Assembly: GCF_023264675.1 (NCBI RefSeq)
Contig: NZ_JAHFVG010000033.1
Location: forward strand, 1 to 62,931
Reading direction: 5' to 3'
DNA: 62,931 nucleotides
From: Rhodococcus sp. (in: high G+C Gram-positive bacteria)
GTDB lineage: Bacteria > Actinomycetota > Actinomycetes > Mycobacteriales > Mycobacteriaceae
Positions 42,978 through 52,888 of the stretch are shown piece by piece (position 1 is the first letter of the stretch; every line of letters starts with the position of its first letter). A program made the translations under genes and the position numbers. Under the pieces are notes generated by a model. The model was not told the DNA's origin, did not search any database, and saw nothing but the letters and a program-made list of their open reading frames with translations.

Positions 42978-43270
42978 ATGTTCAGCACCGGCTCGAAATG
43001 CTCGACGACTGGAAACGGCTCGTAGAAGTGGTGCAGAAGCGCCTTCCACTGCAGGTATTCGCTTGACTGCCGGAATCCGGTGGTGTGGTCTTCGATCGAC
43101 TCCCATTCGACCAGGAGCAGGTACAGGTTCGGCTGCTCGATGCCACGGGAGAGTCTCAGGCTCAGAAATCCCGGCATCGAGGAAATGATCGACGACGCCT
43201 CGGCGAATGCCACGTCGAACTCTGCAGCGCGGTTGGGAATGACGTTCAACAGTGCGTGTTCGAGAATCAC
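42974..43270 (-). CDS. Antibiotic biosynthesis monooxygenase (ABM) domain protein
   Basis: Protein of 98 residues with the ABM ferredoxin-like fold: VIPNRAAEFDVAFAEASSII, GFLSLRLSRGIEQPNLYLLLVEWES, and EYLQWKALLHHFYEPFPVVEHF. The family includes small monooxygenases and haem-degrading proteins; the exact role is unknown. GTG start at 43270; the family A palindrome lies 11 bases upstream. Confidence 0.87.
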   Translation of the reverse strand: MILEHALLNVIPNRAAEFDVAFAEASSIISSMPGFLSLRLSRGIEQPNLYLLLVEWESIEDHTTGFRQSSEYLQWKALLHHFYEPFPVVEHFEPVLNI

Positions 43271-43280
43271 TGCCCCAGTA

Positions 43281-43347
43281 TGCGACTTCGTCGCCCGTGT
43301 GCGCGTAGTAGGTACCCACACCTACTACGCGCACACGGGCAGCGGAG
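43281..43347. repeat. Palindromic intergenic repeat, family A, copy 2
   Basis: Perfect 19-bp arms CCCGTGTGCGCGTAGTAGG (43294-43312) and its complement (43321-43339) with an 8-bp loop, extended by the flank TGCGACTTCGTCG. It lies 13 bases past the Clp ATPase stop codon and upstream of the ABM gene, so it probably terminates Clp transcription. Confidence 0.85.
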
Positions 43348-43352
43348 CTGCA

Positions 43353-45758
43353 CTACCGGACGCTCAGCGCCAACTCGTCGTCGGCAACGTCGACGGACAC
43401 CGTGCCGCCTTCGGTCAGAACGTCGTCCAGCAGCAGATCGGCGATACGATCGTCGAGCGCTCGTTGAATCGACCGCCGCAACGGACGCGCACCGAACTCG
43501 GGCTGATGCCCGTTCTCGGCGAGCCAATCGACGGCGGAGTCACTGAATGTGATCTCGATGCCCTTGGCCGACAGTCGCTCCCGGCTTTCCTGCAGCATCA
43601 GATTCGTGATGCGATGCAACTGCTCGGCGTCGAGCTTGCGGAACACCACGATCTCGTCGATCCGGTTGAGGAACTCCGGACGCATCGCCTCGCGAAGACG
43701 ACCCATCACTCGATCACGCAGCGGCTTCTCGTCGGCAGTACCCGTCGTGAAGCCGAGACCACCGGACTTGCTCGAGATGATGTCCGAACCGAGATTGCTG
43801 GTCATGATCACCACTGTGTTCCTGAAGTTCACCGTGCGGCCCTGGCCGTCGGTGAGCCTGCCGTCGTCGAGCACCTGCAGCAGCGTGTCGAAGACGTCGG
43901 GGTGCGCTTTCTCGATCTCGTCGAGCAGAATCACCGAATACGGGTTTCGTCGAACCTGCTCGGTGAGCTGACCGGCCTCGCCGTACCCGACGTATCCCGG
44001 AGGAGCGCCGACGAGTCGGCTGACGGTGTGGCGTTCACCGAACTCGCTCATGTCGAGGCGAAGCATTTTCTTCTCGTCACCGAAAAGTGATGCGGCCAAG
44101 GCTTTTGCGAGCTCGGTTTTGCCGACACCCGTCGGCCCCAGGAACAGGAAGCTGCCGACAGGACGATCGGGGTCGCTCATCCCGGTGCGGCTACGACGTA
44201 CCGCTCGCGCGATCGCCTCCACTGCCTCGTCCTGGCCGACGACGCGGTGATGCAATTCCGACTCCAGAAGGCGGAGGCGTTCCTTCTCCTCCTGCGTCAT
44301 CTGACTGGCGGGGATACCCGTTGCGCGAGAGACCACGTCGGCGATGTCCTCGGCGGTAACCTCCGGGGGGTCTTCCTGCGACGTCCCGTTCAACCGCCGC
44401 GTCAGCGTGAGAGCATCGTCGCGCAGCGTGGAGGCGCGTTCGTAGTCCTCCTGCGCGATTGCGTGCTCCTTCTCGACATCGATCGCCGCAAGCTGGCCTT
44501 CGATGGCATCGACATCGATGCCCGGCCTGCTCAGCTGTGCACGAGCACCGGCCTGATCGATGAGATCGATTGCCTTGTCGGGCAGGAAGCGGTCGCCGAT
44601 GTACCGATCCGACAGTTCGACGGCCGCCGTGATCGCCTCGTCCGTGTACCGAACGCCGTGGTGCTCCTCGTACCGGCTTCGCAAGCCGGTGAGAATGGCA
44701 ATGGCGTCGGGCACACTCGGTTCGGGCACCGTGACCGGTTGGAAGCGACGTTCGAGAGCCGGATCCTTCTCGATGTTTTTTCGGTACTCGTCGAGTGTCG
44801 TCGCACCGACGATGTGCAGTTCACCGCGAGCCAGCTTGGGCTTGAGGATATTTCCTGCATCCATCGCACCCTCGGCCCCACCGCCGGCACCGGCGATGGT
44901 GTGCACTTCGTCGATGAACACGACGAGCTGGTCCTTGTGAGCGACGATTTCGTCGATCACGGTGTTCAGACGCTCTTCGAAGTCGCCGCGGTACCGCGTA
45001 CCCGCGACCATCGAAGACAGGTCGAGTTGCACGATTCGTTTGCCCAGCAGTCGATCCGGGACGTCGCCGTCGACGATGCGCTGCGCAAGTCCTTCCACGA
45101 CGGCAGTCTTGCCGACACCCGCTTCGCCGACCAGAACCGGGTTGTTCTTGGTGCGACGCGAGAGGATCTCGATGGTCTGCTGGATCTCGTCGCCGCGCCC
45201 GATGACTGGATCGACGCCGCCCTCACGAGCGCGTCGGGTCAGGTCGAACCCGTACTTGTCGAGGGTCGGAGTTTCCGAGTCCGACGCCGGCTCGACCGAG
45301 CCGCCCTTGAGCGCCGTCTGCAGGCCTTCGGGGGTGATGCCCTCGGATGCGAGGAGGCGTCCGGCGACATGTTCCTGATCTGCAGCGAATGCCAGGAACA
45401 GGTGCTCGGGGTCGATGTATGTCGAGCCCAGAGTCTGGGCGACGTGATGAGCCTCGAGGATTGCGGTCTTGAGGGTGCTGCTGAGTGCAGAAGCGCCGGC
45501 GGGAGCAGTTCGAGTCTGCGGAAGACGCAGTTCTACGGCGTCGACGACGGCCTGTGGCTGCGCGCCCGCTCGCTGCACGAGACTGCGGGTCGGCTCTTGC
45601 TCGGCCATGACGTGCAGTACGTGCAAGGTGTCGAGCTCGGAATCGCCGCGGCCGGATGCGAACGTGGCGGCGTCGCCGACGACGGACTGGGTAGCCCTGC
45701 TCATCAGACGACTGATGTCGATGCGACGTGGACCCTCAGGCCCTGAGTAAGCCGGCAT
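43353..45758 (-). CDS. Clp ATPase (ClpC-like AAA+ unfoldase)
   Basis: Protein of 801 residues with two AAA+ modules. N-terminal Clp N repeats (residues 20-150), first Walker [15 protein letters not shown], then a UVR-like middle ([22 protein letters not shown]), second Walker [13 protein letters not shown], and a GLGFTTG loop that resembles the ClpP-docking tripeptide. It unfolds proteins for ClpP or refolds them. Sequence resembles ClpC, but the HAIR-like operator upstream is more typical of clpB control. ATG with perfect AGGAGGA ribosome site. Confidence 0.92.
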   Translation of the reverse strand: MPAYSGPEGPRRIDISRLMSRATQSVVGDAATFASGRGDSELDTLHVLHVMAEQEPTRSLVQRAGAQPQAVVDAVELRLPQTRTAPAGASALSSTLKTAILEAHHVAQTLGSTYIDPEHLFLAFAADQEHVAGRLLASEGITPEGLQTALKGGSVEPASDSETPTLDKYGFDLTRRAREGGVDPVIGRGDEIQQTIEILSRRTKNNPVLVGEAGVGKTAVVEGLAQRIVDGDVPDRLLGKRIVQLDLSSMVAGTRYRGDFEERLNTVIDEIVAHKDQLVVFIDEVHTIAGAGGGAEGAMDAGNILKPKLARGELHIVGATTLDEYRKNIEKDPALERRFQPVTVPEPSVPDAIAILTGLRSRYEEHHGVRYTDEAITAAVELSDRYIGDRFLPDKAIDLIDQAGARAQLSRPGIDVDAIEGQLAAIDVEKEHAIAQEDYERASTLRDDALTLTRRLNGTSQEDPPEVTAEDIADVVSRATGIPASQMTQEEKERLRLLESELHHRVVGQDEAVEAIARAVRRSRTGMSDPDRPVGSFLFLGPTGVGKTELAKALAASLFGDEKKMLRLDMSEFGERHTVSRLVGAPPGYVGYGEAGQLTEQVRRNPYSVILLDEIEKAHPDVFDTLLQVLDDGRLTDGQGRTVNFRNTVVIMTSNLGSDIISSKSGGLGFTTGTADEKPLRDRVMGRLREAMRPEFLNRIDEIVVFRKLDAEQLHRITNLMLQESRERLSAKGIEITFSDSAVDWLAENGHQPEFGARPLRRSIQRALDDRIADLLLDDVLTEGGTVSVDVADDELALSVR

Positions 45759-45777
45759 TCGTTTCCTCCTACGGAAG

Positions 45778-45798
45778 ATTGAGCGTGTTCGACTCAAC
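45778..45798 (-). promoter_or_regulatory. HAIR-like HspR operator
   Basis: TTGAGC-N7-ACTCAA matches the HspR-associated inverted repeat CTTGAGT-N7-ACTCAAG at 11 of 14 positions. It sits just upstream of the Clp ATPase ribosome site, implying heat-shock control through HspR. Confidence 0.65.
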
Positions 45799-45870
45799 TA
45801 ACGTGCTTGGGTGCCGATCAATTCCCGGGGGCTGGGAGGTTTCGTCGTGGGCGAACAGACGGCGTGCTTT

Positions 45871-45949
45871 CTCACGCAGACGCACGTGCATTCGCGTGAA
45901 CGGGGAGGTGGTCGCCCCGGGTTTCCGCGAAAGCACGTGCGTGTGCGTG
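45871..45949. repeat. Two-unit repeat with 51-bp spacing (GCACGTGC core)
   Basis: GCACGTGC at 45882 and 45933, exactly 51 bp apart, with the same surrounding block as at 145-328. It lies between the Clp ATPase promoter and the 3' end of the SCO6745-like gene. Confidence 0.8.
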
Positions 45950-45957
45950 GACGGGCG

Positions 45958-46827
45958 TCAGCGCTTCTTGGTGCCGGGCAGGATGCCTGCGTCGATGACG
46001 GCCTTCACATAGGGCCGGACGCTACCGACGAGGTCTTCGGCATCGGGCACATCACGCCAGATCGCCGACGCCAACTCGTCGGTGCGGGACTCGATGTGTG
46101 TGTCGAGGACGACGCCGGCGTCGGTGAGGTGCTCTTTGCCGTCGGTGCGCGTGAGCAGTCCGCGTGCCACGAGTCGCTCCGCTGCCGAATCCCATTCCTC
46201 GTCGGACCACTGCCGGGTGAGCTGGGTGATCCGCTTGCCGAGCACGCGTCGCGCCTTCGGGTCGGGGTGGATCGCTTCGTGGAAGACGACGGCTTCGGTC
46301 GGATCCAGCTGGGCGTCGAGCAATGCGGACAGGTGACCGTCGCCTCGCCATTCCCTGATCACGGCGATGGAATGCCACAGCGCGAGGTGCGGAACTTCCG
46401 GGCGGGCCGACGAGTGCCAGGCGGCGGCCAGTGGTCGACCCGCGAACACTGCGGTGTCGCCGATGTCCCGGAGGCGGTCGGCAACCGTGAGCAGTTCAGG
46501 CTGACCGGCGAGGTCGCCCAGCGCGTCGCCGAGAGAAGATTCCAGCATGGCCCAGCGACGATCGGCTACCTTGTCGAGACCGGCGTCGAGCGCAGCAGGC
46601 CAGACGCGCTCGACGAGCGCCGGGTTGAAATTGTAGAACGCCGCCGCGACGACACCCGCCGTGGTGCGACCCATCGGCGCTGCGCGCGAGGCGAAGTACC
46701 ATGCGTGGCCGTCGAGGCCGGTGTCCTCACCCGCGGCTTTCAACCCCGGATTGAAGTACGCGGTGATGTGGAACGGCTCGAAGGTCGTGTAGGCGGCGCG
46801 GGCAATGGCGGCTGGCGTTGACGTCAT
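45958..46827 (-). CDS. SCO6745-family protein
   Basis: Protein of 289 residues of an actinobacterial family named after SCO6745, of unknown biochemical function. N-terminal AARAAYTTFEPFHITAYFNPG, middle helix-rich region with ALWHSIAVIREWRGDGH, and a C-terminal winged-helix-like part (DEEWDSAAERLVARGLLTRTDG). The fold suggests a regulator or a hydrolase-like protein. ATG at 46827. The stop lies 10 bases from a GCACGTGC repeat. The UvrA-like gene on the same strand ends 10 bases upstream, so the two are probably an operon. Confidence 0.8.
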   Translation of the reverse strand: MTSTPAAIARAAYTTFEPFHITAYFNPGLKAAGEDTGLDGHAWYFASRAAPMGRTTAGVVAAAFYNFNPALVERVWPAALDAGLDKVADRRWAMLESSLGDALGDLAGQPELLTVADRLRDIGDTAVFAGRPLAAAWHSSARPEVPHLALWHSIAVIREWRGDGHLSALLDAQLDPTEAVVFHEAIHPDPKARRVLGKRITQLTRQWSDEEWDSAAERLVARGLLTRTDGKEHLTDAGVVLDTHIESRTDELASAIWRDVPDAEDLVGSVRPYVKAVIDAGILPGTKKR

Positions 46828-46837
46828 GGGCTCGAAC

Positions 46838-49120
46838 CTACCGCCCGAGGCTCCTCGCCAGGTAGAGGCCGGTGTGGGTATCGGTTCGCGCCAAATCCTC
46901 GACGGTTCCCGTGAAGACGACCTCGCCGCCGTTGTGGCCACCGTCGGGGCCGAGGTCGATCACCCAGTCTGCGGCGGCGACGACATCGAGGTTGTGCTCG
47001 ATCACGATGACACTGCGGCCCTCGTCGACCATTCCCGACAACAGTGAAATCAGATTCGCGACATCCGACGGGTGAAGGCCCGTCGTCGGTTCGTCGAGAA
47101 CGAGGATCGGCGACGAACCGACCAACTCGGTGGCGAGCTTCAATCGCTGGCGTTCACCACCGGAGAGCGACGAAAGGTTTTGGCCGAGCGATAGATATCC
47201 CAAGCCGACGTCCGAGCACCGGTGCAGGATATCGCGAATCTTCTTGACCTCGAAAAAGTCCTGAGCATCCTCGACGGACATCTCGAAGATATCGGCGATG
47301 CTGACTCCGTCGACAGCGTGCCTGATTGCGCCCGGTCGAAAGCGCCTGCCCTGGCAGGTTTCGCACGTGCTGGTCACCGGATCGGTGAAGCCCAGGTCGG
47401 TGAAGATGATGCCACTTCCTTGGCAGTCCGTGCACGCACCGTCGGAATTCGGGGAGAACAGCGACGCGGGCTGGCCGGTCTTCTTCGCGAAGTACGCCCG
47501 AATCGGATCGAGTAGCCCCGAATACGTTGCGGGGGAGGACCGGCGAGATCCGCGGATCGGCGACTGGTCGATGATGACGGCATCGGGTGCAACCGAACGC
47601 AGATGGCCGTGGATCAGGCTGGATTTGCCGGATCCCGCGACCCCGGTGACCGCGGTCAGAACGCCGAGGGGAATGTCCGCGCTCACATTTCGGAGATTGT
47701 GGGTGTTCGCGTCCGTGATGTGCAGAAAGTCCGTCGGTCTCCGGGGAGTTCGAAGCGGCGCACCGTCGCGTCGGAGCGCCGTGCCCGTTCGGGTGTCGGC
47801 CGACTGCAGCTCGCCGTAGCTTCCCTGGAAGACGATGGTGCCACCGGCTTTGCCTGCCCCGGGTCCGATTTCGACGATGCGGTCGGCGATCGCCATCACT
47901 TCGGGATCGTGCTCGACGACCAGGACCGTATTACCCTTGTCTCGCAGTGCAAGCAGCATCTCGTCGAGCCGGTGCACGTCGCGCGGGTGAAGGCCGGTGG
48001 TCGGCTCGTCGAAGACGTAGAGCATGTCGTTCAACGTCGCTCCGAGATGCCGAACCATCTTGATGCGCTGGGATTCGCCGCCGGACAACGACGACGTCGC
48101 GCGGTCCAGGCTCAGGTAACCGAGCCCGAGGTCCACGAGGCGGCGCAGCTGCGTGACGATCTCCAGGCGAGGCCCATCGAGTTCGTTCATCTCCCAACCG
48201 TCGATACGCTCGGCCAGATCCGAGACCTGCATGGCGAAGGCGTCGGGCAGGGCGAGTCCCTCGAGCGTCGCGTTTCGGATGGTGTCGTTGTAGCGGGTGC
48301 CGCCGCACGCGTCGCAGGTTCCGCGGGTGACGATGCGATCGAAAGCGGCCTTGGCCTTGCCTTTCAGGGCGTCGGCGTCCTTGGAAAGGTAGCTGCGCCG
48401 AAAGCGGGAGATGATGCCCTCGTAACTCTTCATGATCGCGTCGGCGTTGACCACCTCGACTTCACCGGGTTTGGCGTCGAAGAAGATGTGGCGCTCACGT
48501 GCGGAGTACTGCTCGATGGGTACGTCGAGATCGAACAGGCCCGAGTCGCCGAACACTCGGTACGGCCATTTGCCCGGTTCGAAGTCCGGATGCTTGAACG
48601 GTCCTTCGCGCAACGATTTCGACTCGTCGACGAGTTCGTTCATGTCGATCACCTTGGCCTCCCCGAGACCCTCGCACTCCGGGCACATGCCGGCAGGATC
48701 GTTGAAGGAGAAGGCATTCGCATAGCCGATCGACGGCTTCACCCCGCGCGACCACAGCATGCGCAGCCAGTCGCCGATATCGGTGATGGTGCCGACCGTC
48801 GAGCGAGGGCTGCCGAACAGGCGTTTCTGATCGACGATGACCACCGCCGAAAGGTTGGCGATCAGATCGGCGTCGGGTCGGCCGTACGACGGGAGAAAGG
48901 TTTGCGCGAACGCTGTGAACGTCGAGTTGATCTGCCGCTGCGCCTCGGCAGCGATGGTGTCGAAGACCAACGAGGACTTCCCTGATCCCGAGACGCCGGC
49001 GAACACGATCAGTTGTCTCTTCGGGAGGTCGAGGTCGACGTCGTTCAGGTTGTTCTCGCGTGCTCCGCGGACGACGATCGTGTTCAGTGCGGTGTTCTCG
49101 ATCGCTGAGGCCGTGGTCAT
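46838..49120 (-). CDS. UvrA-like ABC protein (UvrA2/DrrC type)
   Basis: Protein of 760 residues, shorter than UvrA (about 950). Two ABC modules: [14 protein letters not shown] and [11 protein letters not shown]alker A, each with a signature ([15 protein letters not shown] and [15 protein letters not shown]), and zinc-finger Cys pairs CPECEG, CDACGG, CTDCQG and CETCQG. Relatives such as DrrC and UvrA2 act in drug resistance or non-canonical repair. It probably lacks the UvrB-binding domain. ATG at 49120. The gene ends 10 bases before the SCO6745-like start; an 11-gene cyclitol-type operon ends upstream, separated by a palindrome. Confidence 0.9.
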   Translation of the reverse strand: MTTASAIENTALNTIVVRGARENNLNDVDLDLPKRQLIVFAGVSGSGKSSLVFDTIAAEAQRQINSTFTAFAQTFLPSYGRPDADLIANLSAVVIVDQKRLFGSPRSTVGTITDIGDWLRMLWSRGVKPSIGYANAFSFNDPAGMCPECEGLGEAKVIDMNELVDESKSLREGPFKHPDFEPGKWPYRVFGDSGLFDLDVPIEQYSARERHIFFDAKPGEVEVVNADAIMKSYEGIISRFRRSYLSKDADALKGKAKAAFDRIVTRGTCDACGGTRYNDTIRNATLEGLALPDAFAMQVSDLAERIDGWEMNELDGPRLEIVTQLRRLVDLGLGYLSLDRATSSLSGGESQRIKMVRHLGATLNDMLYVFDEPTTGLHPRDVHRLDEMLLALRDKGNTVLVVEHDPEVMAIADRIVEIGPGAGKAGGTIVFQGSYGELQSADTRTGTALRRDGAPLRTPRRPTDFLHITDANTHNLRNVSADIPLGVLTAVTGVAGSGKSSLIHGHLRSVAPDAVIIDQSPIRGSRRSSPATYSGLLDPIRAYFAKKTGQPASLFSPNSDGACTDCQGSGIIFTDLGFTDPVTSTCETCQGRRFRPGAIRHAVDGVSIADIFEMSVEDAQDFFEVKKIRDILHRCSDVGLGYLSLGQNLSSLSGGERQRLKLATELVGSSPILVLDEPTTGLHPSDVANLISLLSGMVDEGRSVIVIEHNLDVVAAADWVIDLGPDGGHNGGEVVFTGTVEDLARTDTHTGLYLARSLGR

Positions 49121-49176
49121 CTCCGGCACTCTACCGTACGGCGTACGACCGAATGTGGAGCTGAGGCTGCCTCCGG

Positions 49177-49235
49177 CCCGTGTGCGCGTAGTCGGCCCCC
49201 GCACCGACTACGCACACACGGGCGACGAAGTCGCA
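49177..49235. repeat. Palindromic intergenic repeat, family A, copy 3 (operon terminator)
   Basis: Arms CCCGTGTGCGCGTAGTCGG (49177-49195) and 49204-49222 pair 18 of 19 bases with an 8-bp loop. The flank GCGACGAAGTCGCA on the right is the exact complement of the flank of copy 2, so this copy is inverted. It lies just past the last stop codon of the cyclitol-type operon and probably terminates it. Confidence 0.85.
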
Positions 49236-50336
49236 CTACCCGCCCGCGATGTCGACCACCAGCCGGACCACCAGCTGGCCGTCGACCACCCTCGTGCGGT
49301 TCTCGCAGATCGTGTTCATCACCGCAGTGCCCTCGTCGATGTCGAGTTGGTGGGTGAGAAGGGCATCGAGCGAACGACCGGATTCGGTCAATGCCGCAGC
49401 GGCCGAGGTCAGTTGATCGTTGGTGACACCGCGATTTCCCGTCAGGGCCACTCGAAGCCCACCCCGGCTGAAGGTCGTGACGGCAGGCGGCATCGGTCCT
49501 CCGGTGTTGGCCTGCCGGACACCGGCGATGTCCACGCCGGGGAGCAGATCGGACGTCGCCTTGGCGGGCACGCCTCCGATCGGGTGCACTGCCACGACGT
49601 TGTCCCCCAGCCGCTTCACCGCCGCGTCGATGGAGGACACCGTGCCGGATCGGTGGGTTGCGACGAGCACGGCGACCGATCCGGTGACGTCGCGTTCCCA
49701 CGGATCCTCGGCACGTGCGTTGGTCACCGTCGGCAGGAACTCAGCCGTCCACTTGGCTCCGAGTTCGGTGCGGTGAACCATCACGATCTTCACGGTGGGG
49801 AAGAGGACCGACGGAGCGAGTGCGGCAGCGAGATTGCCGATGAGGCCGTCACCGAAGATCAGCAGAGTCTGCGGTGACTCGCGGGAGAGGCAGGACAGCG
49901 CGTACCGCACCACGGCGTACGGCTCCACCAGCGTCGCGCGAGCACTGGACAGACCCGGCGGCAGCAACGACACGAGACCGCCTGCTACCGCCGATGCGCC
50001 GATGACCACACGTTGCTGGAACAGACCTTCGACGTTGTGGCCGAGGAGGAACGACGAATCGTGCGGGTGGGTCGGATTCACCACGACGCGATCGCCGATC
50101 ACGAAATCGGAGACACCGTCGCCCACCCCGACCACCCGGGCTGCACCCTCGTGCCCGACGATGCTCGACGGGTCGTCGCGGTCACCGCGCACTATCTGAA
50201 TGTCGGTGCCGCACAGGCTGACCTTCTCCGGCGCGATCAGAAGTTCGCCGGCGCCGGGTGCCGGAGTCCGTCGCTCTTCGACGGACGAGCGGCTGCCGCG
50301 GCGCACGATGGCACGATGTGTCGGTGGTGCAGTCAT
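49236..50336 (-). CDS. Zinc-dependent medium-chain dehydrogenase of the cyclitol operon
   Basis: Protein of 366 residues, MDR family: catalytic zinc region SLCGTDIQIV and GHEGAARVVG, cofactor-binding FGDGLIGNLAAALAP. The structural-zinc Cys cluster is absent, so it resembles glucose- or threonine-dehydrogenase-like members. It is the last gene of the operon and starts 10 bases after the ROK gene. It would oxidise or reduce a cyclitol hydroxyl (inference). ATG with AGAGGAAC upstream. Confidence 0.85.
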   Translation of the reverse strand: MTAPPTHRAIVRRGSRSSVEERRTPAPGAGELLIAPEKVSLCGTDIQIVRGDRDDPSSIVGHEGAARVVGVGDGVSDFVIGDRVVVNPTHPHDSSFLLGHNVEGLFQQRVVIGASAVAGGLVSLLPPGLSSARATLVEPYAVVRYALSCLSRESPQTLLIFGDGLIGNLAAALAPSVLFPTVKIVMVHRTELGAKWTAEFLPTVTNARAEDPWERDVTGSVAVLVATHRSGTVSSIDAAVKRLGDNVVAVHPIGGVPAKATSDLLPGVDIAGVRQANTGGPMPPAVTTFSRGGLRVALTGNRGVTNDQLTSAAAALTESGRSLDALLTHQLDIDEGTAVMNTICENRTRVVDGQLVVRLVVDIAGG

Positions 50337-50346
50337 TGTTCCTCTT

Positions 50347-51309
50347 TCACAGTTTCGTGACGCGTAGGTAGCCACCGGCGATGGCGTCGGCTCCGGACAT
50401 GGTGTCGATGTCGCCGGGTCTGCACACATGGACGGTGGACCGAATTCTGTCGGGAGTGAGCGATTTGTCGGCATACGATCTTGTGACGGCGAGCTGTGCG
50501 ATCAGTTCCTTCTCGTAGAGACAGTTCAAGCCTTCGGCCACCCCGCCGCCGATTCCGATTCGGTCCAATCGTGGGTCGAGCGCGATCATCGTCCGGATCA
50601 GCTCGGCGATCGGTTCGACGAACATCGACAGGATCCGCGCGGCGTCGGGATCGCCCTGCTCGATTGCGGAGCCGAACGAGTCTGCCGCGTAGGGAAGTTC
50701 GAGTGCCGACGCCAGCGCAGTCAAGGAGGGTCCCGACGAGATCGAGGCGATGTGACCGACCCCGCCGCACGCGCACGGCAACCGTCGCACCGCGTCGGGC
50801 CCCGAACTCGTTGCTCGCAGGTGGCCGACTTCGCCCTGTAGACCGAGTGCGTCGACCGGGACTTCGTGGGTGGTCATGTCGGCAGTTCGAAGTGCAATTC
50901 CGCTGCTGATCGTGATGTAGGAGATTCGTCGATCGGTCGGCTGCGCGAACTGCTGGGCAAACGACGCCAATCCTGCGGTGACGTCGTTGACGAGGGTCCA
51001 GCGTATGTCCGGCCGTCGGGCTTCGAGCAGGTCCAGCAGAGGAACTTCACCGTCCGGTGCCCCGCCCCACAACGGTCCGGATCCGTGGGCGATTCCTTTC
51101 TGCTCGTCGAGCGCTGCGCCACAGGACATGGAAACGGACGCGCTGTGCGGTACCGCCGCGTCGAGGGTGTCCACCAATGCTGTCAGCAGTTGGTCGGTCG
51201 AGGCATCCGGTCTGCGGAGAGCGCTCGGCGCCGGGAGACGCTCGGTGTGTCCGCCGCGCCTGATGCGGAGCCACGTGCCGCCCAAGTCGACCGATACCTC
51301 GGTGGTCAT
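50347..51309 (-). CDS. ROK-family kinase, candidate C7-cyclitol kinase
   Basis: Protein of 320 residues. ROK pattern: N-terminal VSVDLGGTWLRI phosphate-binding loop, VNDVTAGLASFAQQ (catalytic Asp), LGLQGEVGHLRA, and a C-terminal GIGGGVAEG. The usual zinc motif CxCGxxGCxE is altered to CACGGVGHIAS, losing two ligands. Glucokinase-like ROK kinases act on C7-cyclitols in acarbose/validamycin-type pathways (AcbM, ValC), so the operon makes cyclitol phosphorylation the likely role. ATG overlaps the HAD stop by 4 bases. Confidence 0.8.
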   Translation of the reverse strand: MTTEVSVDLGGTWLRIRRGGHTERLPAPSALRRPDASTDQLLTALVDTLDAAVPHSASVSMSCGAALDEQKGIAHGSGPLWGGAPDGEVPLLDLLEARRPDIRWTLVNDVTAGLASFAQQFAQPTDRRISYITISSGIALRTADMTTHEVPVDALGLQGEVGHLRATSSGPDAVRRLPCACGGVGHIASISSGPSLTALASALELPYAADSFGSAIEQGDPDAARILSMFVEPIAELIRTMIALDPRLDRIGIGGGVAEGLNCLYEKELIAQLAVTRSYADKSLTPDRIRSTVHVCRPGDIDTMSGADAIAGGYLRVTKL

Positions 51310-52004
51310 CGAACTGCGGCATTGTCGGCGGAACGAGCACTGACGCCTGTGTGCGCGATCGTGAGGACCGACGAGGCGTCGATCGTGATGCGTAGTTCGC
51401 CGAAATGCTCGGCGCGCAACGCATGTTCGCCGGTCTCGTCGCCGATTGCAATGCACGCGGCGCCTGCTCGCGCGGCCGCCGTCATTCCTGCCGCGGAGTC
51501 CTCGAACACGACACACGAACCGATTGGCACTCCCAATTGCCTGGCCGCAGCGAGGAATCCCTGAGGATCGGGTTTGCCCGCGCTGACGTCCTCGGCACAT
51601 ATCGCCAGGGTGGGGATCGGTAGACCGGCGGCTTCGAGTCGCCGGATCATCATCGCTCGCGGCGCCGCCGTCACGACGGCCCATCGATCCGCAGGTAGCG
51701 AAGACAGGAACTCCGGCGCACCGGAGACCGCGTGCACGGGCGTCGAGTTCAGATCCTCGCAGCGCCTGATCCACGCCAGTTCCGCCGCGACATCGGCAGT
51801 CGGTCCGAGGATCGCCGCGATGATGTCGGGGGCGATACGTCCGGGCAGGACCTCGGCGACCCGTTCTCGTTCGACGCCGTGGCGATCAGCGAACTCGAAC
51901 CAGACGGCCTCGATCGATGCCTGCGAGTCGACGAGGGTGCCGTCCATGTCGAACAGAAGAGCCTGCGCCGTCACGGTCTCGGTAGTCTCGCCTGGCGCGG
52001 TCAC
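51306..52004 (-). CDS. HAD-family phosphatase
   Basis: Protein of 232 residues, HAD superfamily with motif I FDMDGTLVDS, motif II VVTAAP, motif III Lys in SAGKPDPQ, and motif IV VVFEDSAAGMTAA, close to beta-phosphoglucomutase-like phosphatases. It would dephosphorylate a sugar or cyclitol phosphate. GTG start overlaps the LLM stop by 4 bases (GTGA) and its stop overlaps the ROK start. Confidence 0.85.
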   Translation of the reverse strand: MTAPGETTETVTAQALLFDMDGTLVDSQASIEAVWFEFADRHGVERERVAEVLPGRIAPDIIAAILGPTADVAAELAWIRRCEDLNSTPVHAVSGAPEFLSSLPADRWAVVTAAPRAMMIRRLEAAGLPIPTLAICAEDVSAGKPDPQGFLAAARQLGVPIGSCVVFEDSAAGMTAAARAGAACIAIGDETGEHALRAEHFGELRITIDASSVLTIAHTGVSARSADNAAVR

Positions 52005-52888
52005 ACCGTCGCCTCCGACCTCATACCGAGACTGGCTGCGGCCAATTCGACCAGCTCGAGATCATGGGCCGTCGAACGCCGCAAGCGCTGGTCGCCCGGA
52101 TCGGTGTCCAGCACGACCGTGCTCGCGCCGACATCCGTCAGGAATTCGATATCGGATCTGATCTGTTCGATGCTGCCGTAACCGAGGGGCCGATCAGAGG
52201 AGGCCACCCGGGTTTCCGTCGGCAAGAAGTAGACGCGAGGGACGAACTCCTTTCCCGGCTTCAGCGCCCGAGGTCCATCGATGCACAGCTGCCGCGACGG
52301 ATGCAGCGGGTGCCATGCCGTTCCGAATCGGTTGGTGCGTTCGAGTGCAGCCGGTCCGTTGCCGCCGATCCAGAGCGGGGGATGCGGGCTCTGAAGGGGC
52401 AGCGGTCCACTGTGCACGCGATGCGTGCGTCCACTGGCTCCTTCGACATCGTAGATCTCCGACGTCCACGCCGAGATCAAGGTTTCCAGTGCAGCGTCCG
52501 TCAGTCGCCCCCTGCGCGTGACGGGAACTGCGAGTACATCGAAAGCCTGTGCCGTCCAGCCGACTCCGACCCCGACGGTCAAGCGGCCGCCGCTGAGTCG
52601 ATCGATCGTGGCGGTAGCGTGGGCGAGGTGTGCTGGGTGACGATGACTGCCGATCAATACGCCGCTGCCCAGGCGAATTGTTGTCGTCGATGCAGCCAAC
52701 CACGAGAGCGTTGCCAGGCACTCGTAGAAGGGTGCGGGGGAGCGGCGGTGCGCGTCGTCGGTCAACACCACGTGATCCGACAGTAGGACTGTGTCGAATC
52801 CGGCACTTTCGGCCGTGCGGGCCCACGCGAGGATTCCGTCCGGGTCGATCTGTGGCCCGAAGTTGGGCAGGTTGAGGCCATATTTCAC
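52001..52888 (-). CDS. LLM-class (probably F420-dependent) oxidoreductase
   Basis: Protein of 295 residues of the luciferase-like superfamily: KYGLNLPNFGP at the N-terminus, TVLLSDHVVL, and VGVGVGWTAQAF with GRLTDAALE, features of F420-dependent LLM oxidoreductases. It would reduce or oxidise an operon intermediate with F420 or FMN. GTG start overlaps the VOC stop by 4 bases. An oxidoreductase of this class is unusual in a cyclitol pathway. Confidence 0.85.
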   Translation of the reverse strand: MKYGLNLPNFGPQIDPDGILAWARTAESAGFDTVLLSDHVVLTDDAHRRSPAPFYECLATLSWLAASTTTIRLGSGVLIGSHRHPAHLAHATATIDRLSGGRLTVGVGVGWTAQAFDVLAVPVTRRGRLTDAALETLISAWTSEIYDVEGASGRTHRVHSGPLPLQSPHPPLWIGGNGPAALERTNRFGTAWHPLHPSRQLCIDGPRALKPGKEFVPRVYFLPTETRVASSDRPLGYGSIEQIRSDIEFLTDVGASTVVLDTDPGDQRLRRSTAHDLELVELAAASLGMRSEATV

